From positions 11,163,089 to 11,227,088 of the forward strand of contig OY754977.1 in assembly GCA_963576475.1 (NCBI GenBank): 64,000 nt of DNA, in the 5' to 3' direction. Every line of letters starts with the position of its first letter. Position 1 is the first letter of the stretch. A model generated the notes under the pieces. It did no database searches and was not told where the DNA came from. It saw only the letters and a list, made by a program, of their open reading frames with translations. The translations under genes were made by a program, and so were the position numbers. Below, one piece after another: positions 56,345-64,000 of the stretch. This stretch comes from Molanna angustata. Its lineage: Eukaryota; Arthropoda; Insecta; Trichoptera; Molannidae.

Positions 56345-56975
56345 CATATACGGTCTTACTTATTAGATTTCGTTAATAGCTTACTTAACGCGCAACTAGA
56401 TAAGCACGACTAAAATAGTTAAGATCGGTATTAAAAAATCTTACTTATAAACGTATACTAAGATATGACTTACTAGTTCACTAAATTGTTTACGAACACC
56501 CTCATTTATTTTTTTCATATGGTCACTTTGGCTTTACAGATGTCAAAAAAATAGAAAATTGCATGATATTTTTGGATAGCTGACATCGAAAAATGAAAAC
56601 GAAAACCGCGTTGTGCCGTGTTGAGTCAAATTAAACACGATTGCGATGAAGAATAACTAGGAAAATCGTTATAAGTATTAAATTTTTCTGTCAATCTCAA
56701 ATATGCGTCGGAACCAAGGGCCTGCCTTGAACAAAATCTTCATACAAAATCTGTATGTACTTCTGAAGCCTGCACGAACTTAATTGTTGTACCAAAACCA
56801 TTTGTAAAAACATGAAGATAAAATATTGTTATTTTTAAGTTGGCAACAGTTGTCATTTTTCTATGGTTGACACTTGAAATTTGATCAGTTTGTAAACTGT
56901 ACTGCTTATTGCTATATCGCTTACAAGCTGCCATTATTTTTCGAAATACTTACTTATCTGTTCTTATCTTACAAA

Positions 56976-58605
56976 ATGGGTCGAAATTGCTGTATAATAA
57001 ATTGTGGAAAAAAATACGGTATTGACAAATCAATATCATATCACAAGTAAGTAATTACAATATATTTTTTCCCCCATATTTAAACTACCTTGATTTTCTA
57101 TGTTTTAAATATAACAATTATAGAATGAAATACTCACATAAAAAATTAAAGTACAGATAATATTAATAGCATCATTTTTATTCCTCCAAGATTAATAATA
57201 TTGGCTCGGTTGTTTTTACCAAAAATACGACGCTACTTTTTAGGTTAAGGTCAATAAAAATTCAAGATATCTAAGATCATTTCTTGTTACCGTAATACAT
57301 TCAAAGTTTTGTTTTTTTTAATCTGTGTACCTAAAATATATTGCTTTATGTGTATATTTGTTAATTAGTATTTCATTCCGTCTCCTATTTTTCATATTAG
57401 CTCATTTTTTCGCAATTCGCAATGTCATTTTACTCAAAACAAACATGTCTGATCATGTGATGTCTGTCTATGAGTTCCGTTGCAGTAGGGTTGGGCAATA
57501 TTATTAGTAGGTCATTATTAATTCCTCCAAGAACATTTCTCTAATTTCCAATCTAAACAACATTGTTAATTGAGGAACAACTTTATGCATTTATTAGATT
57601 ATAATACATAATAAATATATAAACTGGGATATATAGCGCCGTAGATATAAAAATTAATCAAATATGACCAAAAAGCATAGATATAAAAAATTAATGGGAT
57701 ATTTTTTTTTAATTGTGTATTTATTAATATGGTTTTTTTGCAGATTCCTTAGCGATCCGCAATAATATTAACTTTGGATAGGTGCCGTTAGAAACATCTC
57801 CAGAAGAATAACCCCATATTCTTGTATTTGTTCCTCCCATTTCAAGGCTGGCGAAATAGATAGGAGTGGTTATATTTTGAAACTAAAAGAAAACGTAGTT
57901 CCATCGGTTTTCTTCTCATCGATTGATGCTCCAGTACAAACTGAGGTAAGTTGCGAAATTCATAAAAACAAATACCTATAAGTAAATATTTTTTTAATAA
58001 AATATCTTTTTATATTCTCAAGTATCGAATTATCGTGAAATATGGTGGTACATTTCAACAAAATAAAATGCAATATGTCATATTTATAATTGAGTCGAAA
58101 ATTTACTATAATGAATAATTTCTTTTTTCTAATTGCTTCTCGGGCAACTAACAGGTACTATGTCAAATATTTATTTAAAACGCACCCAATAACAAGTTGT
58201 CACATTCTGGAGACTTATGATATTTATCGAATTTCAGGAAAAATTATAGATGTAGACCACGATTGAACTGATCATATTTTGAAAAATAATATTATTACTT
58301 AAAATAAATAAAATCTCAATTTTTTTACTTTTTCCACATAATAAATTTGTTTGACCATTGAGGCGTTTCGCTCGAAAAAGCATCTACAGAATGGTAATTG
58401 ATCATATTTTTTTTTCTTTTTTCAGGAATTTCTAGCAAATTTGCCCGGTACGTCTTCAATGCCAAGCGTTTCATCATCCAGTTGCACTCCAGTAGAATCA
58501 TTGGCTAATAGAACTGGCGGATTTTTTTTTGTAAATAAAATATATTTCAGCCTATATCTTTGTTTATTTTGTACAACCTCCATTGTCACTCAATATTAAA
58601 TAACG
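56976..58605 (+). pseudogene. THAP-domain gene remnant, three exons
   Basis: Exons 56976-57046, 57744-57945 and 58426-~58605 with consensus splice sites. They read MGRNCCIINCGKKYGIDKSI, then SYHKFLSDPQ, stop codons, WIGAVRNISRRITPYSCICS and SHFKAGEIDRSGYILKLKEN. This gives the THAP pattern C-X3-C (C6/C10), F-L-S-D-P, a Trp and C-X2-H (C, SSH). Exon 2 has two in-frame TAA codons just before the Trp, so the gene is dead. No transposase catalytic part follows. Exon 3 runs into a T-run (58520-58529) and AT-rich DNA. Confidence 0.7.
58132..58240 (-). mobile_element. SINE-B 3' part inside the THAP element
   Basis: AACTAACAGGTACTATGTCA, CGCACCCAATAACAAGTTGT and TTCTGGAGACTTATGATATT; minus orientation, no head. 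It lies in the intron between THAP exons 2 and 3. Confidence 0.65.
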
Positions 58606-59619
58606 ATGTAAGTCCCTTAATTAAAATGCAACGAACGGAACTTTTCGTTATTTTTTGTGTGTTTTTAGTTTGTAGACCTGAATTTTTCGTGTTTATTGAT
58701 TTTTAAAAGCAGCGTTATTTTTTTACAAAATCGATGTTAAAGTAGTATTATTGTTAGGAAATCGATGTAAACAGCATTTCCCATTGAAATACATTTATAT
58801 AAAAAAATAATATTTACCATTAAATACATTGAAAGTGGGTTTTGTCGATTTCACCCACAGAAATTTTATTTCATTAATTAATTTAATTTTTCAATAATAC
58901 TCTTTGAATTCTGCATATTGCAAATCTAAATTTCGTTTTTTTTTTCTAAAACTTGAGAATTCGCGTTAATCACGAAAAAAATATGCAATTCGCGAATAAA
59001 ATCGAGTTTATCGCAAACGCTAAAAATCCAAGTTTCTAGTTATTGGGCATATTAATTTTTGCATTTTTTTTTCATTATAAAAAAATACTAGCGAAGCGTT
59101 TTTTATTGTATTTTACCAAAAGACAAACGCGCCGCTTGTATATTCGTATAGTTATCAAATATGCACATGTACATTTAATTGACAAAAAAAAAAACCCAAA
59201 TTTCAATTGAAGAATATAATATTTGGTTTACGAAAAACTCTAATAGGCGAGTTTTACAAATTATTCAAAGTAAAATCTCTAATTTCATTGAAGTAAATTT
59301 AGTTTCTTACATAATAAATGAAATTTTTATTATCTGCTGTCGTAGATATGTATATGTTAATGAAATTGTGTAATGTATATGTATTTATAATAAAAAACAT
59401 ATTTTGGGAATTCACATTAATATTATATGTCATTTCCCATCCCTACTGTCTAAACCCGCTGGTCGTTTATTCTAGCAATTGTTACATTTTATTATTGTCA
59501 TATTGAGAAGGGTGTATTTACGTTTCTTCTGTTTTATCTTATGTAGACCAAATGTCAAACGAATCTGGCGTCAAATATTTCGCATATGGGCGCCTCCATC
59601 ATATTAACTCCTCCAAGGT
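58606..59619. other. AT-rich interior of THAP element, no gene
   Basis: Short open frames only; no transposase motif. Confidence 0.35.
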
Positions 59620-59814
59620 CGGAACATATGTGAAAGATCCGCCATTTTGAAATATTTGTTATGACGCGTTAGTCAAGCGTTAAACAACCTCTCGATCTGT
59701 CTTAACTTGACGTATATGAAATTAAGGCGTAATAAAGATAGTCACGGTTTATAAGTAAACTTTTACGTTAATCACGCTCTATTACCTATAATAAAATAAA
59801 TAAATAAATTTTTG

Positions 59815-60150
59815 TTTATTGTCTTACATTCCCATCTAATATCCTAAGTTATTGTCATACATTCCCATCTAATATCCTAAGTTATTGTCATACATTCCCA
59901 TCTAATATCCTAAGTTATTGTCATACATTCCCATCTAATATCCTAAGTTATTGTCATACATTCCCATCTAATATCCTAAGTTATTGTCATACATTCCCAT
60001 CTAATATCCTAAGTTATTGTCATACATTCCCATCTAATATCCTAAGTTATTGTCATACATTCCCATCTAATATCCTAAGTTATTGTCATACATTCCCATC
60101 TAATATCCTAAGTTATTGTCATACATTCCCATCTAATATCCTAAGTTATT
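59815..60150. repeat. 33-bp minisatellite, ten copies
   Basis: The unit reads GTTATTGTCATACATTCCCA then TCTAATATCCTAA. About ten copies are nearly perfect; the first has CTTAC in place of CATAC. High identity implies recent expansion. The unit is a multiple of three but the reading frames contain stops, so it is not coding. Confidence 0.97.
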
Positions 60151-60565
60151 CACACATATTCTTCTAAAGATAGACACTGACCATGTGTCCATTTAGAAGA
60201 CTTCCAAAATGGATGTACTCCAAAATATGACCCCATTGACTATTGTACATCCGTTTGGACTTTTTTTGTTTGCTAGTACTACTTTAATTTGCTACTAAGT
60301 TTGATTTTGTATCAAACTGTCAATTTGTTCAAGAGATTTATGTCTTTTAACAGATCGACAACGTATTAAGCCAGGATCCGTGAGTTTTTGTATGGCCAAG
60401 TCTATATTTTTTATGGTTTTTCAAATTTGAAATAAAAAAACACCAACTTAGCGTATATGGATGAACTCAGAATTCATAGTAAAACATTAAGTGTGTGTGT
60501 GTGTTTATCCAAGTGACTGTGTGTGCCCCTTATAACTTTTGATCTGGTTGATTCACAGAGCCTAA

Positions 60566-60722
60566 GTGCCTTTTCACACGACCCGGTTGTCTGGTAGCCG
60601 GCGCCGGGTAACTGGAAGCGAAGTGTATGGGCACGCATGGTAGCTTTCACACGCACCGGCATGCATGCCCATACAATTACCCGACGCCGGCTACCCGGCA
60701 ACCGGGTCGTGTGAAAAGGCAC
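60566..60722. mobile_element. Harbinger/Tourist-like MITE
   Basis: 157 bp near-perfect palindrome. The ends GTGCCTTTTCACACGACCCG are inverted at the right. TAA duplications lie at 60563-60565 and 60723-60725. Three-base TAA/TTA duplications are typical of PIF/Harbinger. It is markedly GC-rich compared with the surrounding DNA. The R-A copies 1 and 2 show the uninterrupted site (CAGAGCCAAAATTTTC and CAGAGCCCAAAATTTC). Confidence 0.82.
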
Positions 60723-60768
60723 TAAAATTTCAAAAAGTATAGAAAGTTTTGTACCTACAAAACTTTAA

Positions 60769-60942
60769 ATAAAAAAAACCCTTAGCGCTTTTGTCCCGTT
60801 TTTATCGGGGTACGCTTTGACCATGATCCTGGAATTGGCGAGTCTGGTTATTACATTGAAGCGACTGCCATCTGACCTTCGTAACCCTTAGAAAAGGGAA
60901 CCAGACAAATTGGATCATGGCTACACATAGCTAGTGATATAA
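60769..60942 (-). mobile_element. SINE-A, 5'-truncated, in R-A copy 3
   Basis: The minus strand matches 34648-34805 (CTAGCTATGTGTAGCCATGA, GATCATGGTCAAAGCGTACC). It is flanked by a perfect 21-bp duplication (60748-60768 and 60943-60963) containing GTACCTACAAAACTTT. The tRNA head is missing. Confidence 0.87.
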
Positions 60943-61186
60943 TTTGTACCTACAAAACTTTAACATTCAGAATTTAGAATTTTGTTCCAATCAGAGGTTA
61001 TCAACATTTGAATTTTTATTTTATATTTGCCCACATTTCAAAAACCATAAAAGCTCAATTAGACAATTTAATACAACTGTCAATTCAAAGAATTTATTGC
61101 TCTTAACAGATCGACAATGTTTCAAGACAAAATCCGCGAGATGTGTAAGGCCAGGGGGGCAAGTCTGGTCCAAACGGCGAAATCAA

Positions 61187-61301
61187 AACCCTTGTGATTA
61201 CCCATATCATGGATATAATTATCATATGGAGTTCTATGACAACTAAAGAAAGTATAGAATTCCATATGATATATCCATGATATGGGTAATCACGAGGGTT
61301 T
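61187..61301. repeat. Long imperfect palindrome
   Basis: Arms of about 50 bp beginning AAACCCTTGTGATTACCCAT and, inverted, AAACCCTCGTGATTACCCAT. A loop of ~20 bp lies near 61240. A half copy, preceded by the same GGGG(A)GGCAAGTC context, lies at 15491-15560. Confidence 0.8.
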
Positions 61302-61444
61302 ATTGTCAACTTGACTTCTATTTGAAAAAGAATTGCATGTACTTAAAACAAAGCCAAGGGTTTTCATAGCCTTGTTCGTTATATTGTTTATAATATGACT
61401 TACAAATGACAATTTGTAATCAAATAATACACCAAGATCATTGG

Positions 61445-61900
61445 TTCAGTGAAAGATTTCAAAAAAATATTTTCACAAAATGGAATGGATCAGCATTCAC
61501 ATCAGAAATTTTGTACAACAAAATGGTATTAAGACACATTTTGGACATATCATCCAGAATCAAATTGTCAGGCTGAACGGACAGTGGAGTCTGTGAAGAG
61601 GAAATTACAGAAATTACCATCAGAGAATATTGATGTAAAATTACCAGAAGTTTTATTTGATTTACATACTCCCCCAAGTATGGTAACATTAAAAAGCCCA
61701 GCGGAAACGTTGAACAGAAGAAAATTTAGAACTTGATTTGATATCTTACATCCATTATCAACCATGGCAAGAAGTGAAAGAGGTATTGAAAATAATGATA
61801 AAGTGAAAGGTACAAATTTTTCAAGTGGGGTGAGAAGGTATGTTGGAGAAATTATGGACGTGGACCTAAGACCCGAATGCAGAGCCCGACCTAAATATTA
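61445..61900 (+). pseudogene. Dead gypsy-type integrase fragment
   Basis: The plus strand reads, over frame breaks, TFWTYHPESNCQAERTVESV, KRKLQKLPSENIDVKLPEVL and SPAETLNRRKF. This is the integrase region after the second catalytic Asp, with YHPxSN and the Glu of ERTV, as in K02A2.6-like Ty3/gypsy proteins. Stops and missing flanks show it is dead. Unrelated to the intact gypsy at 26-34 kb by wording. Confidence 0.75.
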
Positions 61901-62040
61901 AATTCTAAATACTATCTATGTTTTCATTGCACAGTCGCTCACTTAAGTTATTTTTATTTGATTTAAATCTAACAAACTACGATGCTACGAAGTTTTTGTA
62001 TGAGAATTACATTGCAGAGACATATATAGACATATAAAAA

Positions 62041-62360
62041 TGAAGAACTGTACAAAATCTATGAAGCACCAAAGATCTCAACCCATATAAGACTGCTTAG
62101 GTTGAGATGGGCTGGCCATGTACAGAGAATGCCAAACACGCGACTACCCAAAAAAATCATGTTTGGTCACCCGGGAGGTAAACGGAAGATGGGGAGACCA
62201 AGACTGAGATGGGAGGACGACATACGGAGAGATGCAGAAAAGCTCCTGCAGGTCCCTAACTGGAGAACGGCGGCTGAGGATAGAAGAGGTTGGAGGCGCG
62301 TGTTGAAGGAGGCCAAGGCTCGATTTGGGCTGTAGCGCCATCGAAGAAGAAGAAGATATA
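62041..62360 (+). mobile_element. LINE 3' end with GAA-rich tail
   Basis: The plus strand encodes LRLRWAGHVQRMPNTRLPKK, GGKRKMGRPRLRWEDDIRRD, NWRTAAEDRRGWRRVLKEAK and ARFGL-stop, followed by GAAGAAGAAGAAG. RT core missing. Same general tail type as 3440-3800 but a different subfamily. Confidence 0.78.
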
Positions 62361-62559
62361 GACATATACTTAGCCATGCACGGTGGCAATGAAAAAATAT
62401 GGTCAGTGCATCCTCTACATATTATCACAAACGCTCCATATGCATGCCTTTGCTTTCAGTCATCTTTTGATTTAAATCAATTGTGTTATTCTTTCACATC
62501 GCATAGTTTCACTCTGCGTACTTTCGTAAAGTTCTTCAAAATACCCCTCCCATATCTGC

Positions 62560-63600
62560 GTGTCTTTTGTTTCATCCATAGCCATATTTACATCTTTGTC
62601 CTTAATACATTTTGAACCATTTGATTTTACTTGTTTTCTTCAATTCACTTTTTTCCAAAACATTTGTTACTTGCAAAATCATTCACAATTTTTATACTTT
62701 CTCTTTCTTTCGAGGCATTTTCTCCCTTTACACAACCTCTTTTGTTTTCCTCTTGCATTTGTTACATTTATAAACTTTTTTAGCTTCTTTTTTATTCCTT
62801 TCTCCTTTACATGTTAACCAATTTTTCCATGTTTTATATTCCTCTTTCAGTATTTCCTGTACTTCTTTATTCCACTATGCATCTGCTTTCATTCTACCTC
62901 TTTTTGCCTTACCACACACATTCTTTGCTGCACTAATTACAATATTCTTTAGTATGTCCCATGCCTTACATCCACATCTCTCGCTATGTGAATACCAAGA
63001 GCACATTCAACCTTTCTTTCAAATTCTTGTCTGACATTTTCCTCTTGTAGCTTCTCCACATTGATTCTCGATGGAAGACTATTCCTGAGTTCGGCATCGT
63101 CACCCAGCAAACAAATTAATTTTCCAGTCTCCAGTTGGGCACCTTTATATGTCCTCATGTCCACCATCACTTTCCTCAAAGCAGAATCCACACACACAAA
63201 CAAAATCTATAATAGACTTTTCATCCCCTCTCTCCCATGTATACATATGGATCTTTTTGTGATCTAACATAGTGTTTGACACAGAGAGATCCATTTCCAC
63301 ACAAACATCAATCAGTCTTTTCTAGTTGTCATTTATTCTACTATCACTGTAGAGCCCGAGCGTTGATTCAAAATCTTTCTTCTGAGTTCCCACCCAGCTA
63401 TTCAAATCTTCTGCTAGTATTATCTTCTCGCTATCTTTTTTCTTATTCATCTTTTCTACCACGCTTGCTTAAAATTTATCTTTCTCGCTTTCTGCACTCA
63501 TATTCACGGGTGCGTAGCCTATGAGCAAAAACACCCCCATAATTCCCATCTTGAATTTAATCCACATAAGTCTTAACCTGACTAATACAGTATTTACTTT
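62560..63600 (-). mobile_element. RTE-like LINE 5'/endonuclease region, degenerate
   Basis: The minus strand carries the end of an endonuclease domain (SIIDFVCVDSALRKVMVDM with frame breaks, TYKGAQLETG) and the linker (LKNIVISAAKNVCGKAKRG, WNKEVQEILKEEYKTWKNW). Several stops. It is probably the 5' portion of the same LINE family whose 3' ends lie in HINFP introns. Confidence 0.6.
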
Positions 63601-63660
63601 TTCATGCACTCAATTTGTCTGAAACTGTATTTGCTGCATTAAAAATATTTTTGTATTAAT

Positions 63661-63830
63661 GGGCCTGAGCCAAGTTGAAAACGCTTAACAATATCGCCAA
63701 ACGCTAATTTTTTTTGTATGGGATTTAACGTTTTTTTTATTTGTTATTGTAGAAAAAATTCTACAACAAACGTCAAATCCCATAAAAAAAATAGCGTTTG
63801 GCGATATCGTTTTCAATTTGGCTCAGGTCC
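63661..63830. mobile_element. Short MITE, relative of 10091-10238
   Basis: 170 bp palindromic element: GGGCCTGAGCCAAGTTGAAA at the left, its inverse GGACCTGAGCCAAATTGAAA at the right. Inner arms are ATCGCCAAACGCTA and ATGGGATTTAACGTT/ATGGGATTTGACGTT. AAT flanks both sides. Confidence 0.8.
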
Positions 63831-63973
63831 AATGTTTCCTCTTCCATGATAGTTGAAATTTATGACACTTATAATCAAAATTGATTTTATTTTATCCACA
63901 ACTCCATATGAGGTAGAAATTTCACAACATACTCAACTAACCATAAATATTGAACTTGTCAGATGCGACTTAC

Positions 63974-64000
63974 CTGATGGTGAAGATCTCTTCATACTAA
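63974..64000 (-). CDS. Possible upstream exon of the LRR gene (partial)
   Basis: The minus strand reads ATGAAGAGATCTTCACCATC then AG before a strong donor GTAAGT. It ends in phase 1, exactly what the LRR exon at 55914 needs (MKRSSPS-G-LPGLTDEG). The exon is cut by the window edge. Phase agreement alone has a one-in-three chance. Confidence 0.3.

Larger units (their letters stand above)
56353..59788 (+). mobile_element. Decayed THAP-domain DNA transposon
   Basis: The outer parts (56353-56715 and 59620-59788) are collinear with the short element at 38300-38787, showing one element family. The centre carries a broken THAP gene. The end sequence TCTTACTTAT.. recurs in inverted orientation near the right side of the 38 kb copy (ATAAGTAAGAC). 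THAP-bearing transposases occur in the P and Kolobok superfamilies; which one applies cannot be decided. Confidence 0.55.
60305..61060 (+). repeat. Repeat family R-A, copy 3, with two insertions
   Basis: Homologous to 6655-7040 and 23755-24780: TATTAAGCCAGGATCCGTGA, ACACCAACTTAG and CTTTTGATCTGG. It is interrupted by a MITE at 60566-60722 and by a SINE at 60769-60942. Confidence 0.65.

Noticed and set aside
59815..60150. CRISPR array
   Set aside because: Units are head-to-tail without spacers; this is a eukaryotic minisatellite.
60474..60722. Minus-strand ORF over the GC-rich palindrome
   Set aside because: It spans the MITE boundary and reads palindromic DNA; no protein similarity.

Overview
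This window is AT-rich nuclear DNA from an animal, most likely an insect. Three split, GT-AG-spliced host genes can be read. Almost everything else is transposon-derived: R1-, RTE-, CR1- and L2-like LINEs, a Penelope-like piece, tRNA-derived SINEs, a Ty3/gypsy element of CsRn1 type, and hAT, piggyBac, Tigger, Harbinger-like and foldback DNA elements. No prokaryotic gene organisation, rRNA gene, CRISPR array or convincing functional tRNA gene is visible. I cannot name the species.

Host genes. (1) 1857-2756, minus strand: the first three coding exons of RIOK2, the atypical kinase of 40S ribosome maturation; the gene runs off the left end. (2) 9792-22431, plus strand: a complete seven-exon gene for an HINFP-type histone H4 transcription factor, 633 residues with nine recognisable C2H2 fingers. 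(3) 43211-55914, minus strand: the last four exons of a leucine-rich-repeat protein with a very acidic C-terminus. A short exon at the right edge (63974-64000) has a compatible splice phase and may belong to it. The three genes appear unrelated in function.

Layout. 1-3270: RIOK2 exons lying between two inverted copies of a ~200 bp repeat. 3440-6580: LINE tail with a GAA tract, then a 5'-truncated R1-clade LINE. 6655-9112: an unclassified repeat (called R-A here) split by a hAT element. 9.8-22.4 kb: HINFP, its introns filled with LINE, SINE, Penelope and DNA-element debris. 23.7-25.4 kb: a second R-A copy split by a LINE. 25640-34468: a foldback-like element with a smaller inverted-repeat element inside it and an intact, very young Ty3/gypsy retrotransposon inserted in its right target-site duplication. 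34.5-43 kb: SINE, Tigger-like and other inverted-repeat elements, and a THAP-element deletion derivative. 43.2-56 kb: the LRR gene, whose introns hold SINEs, an internally deleted piggyBac, a full-length CR1-type LINE with both ORFs open and an inverted-repeat element. 56.3-64 kb: a decayed THAP-domain transposon, a 33-bp minisatellite, a third R-A copy carrying a Harbinger-like MITE and a SINE, a dead gypsy integrase fragment and LINE debris.

The most unusual structures are the foldback-like element, whose two ends are mirror-image arrays of a 15-16 bp CAATT..CGAA unit, and the R-A family, whose copies serve as empty-site controls for one another and so define four separate insertions.
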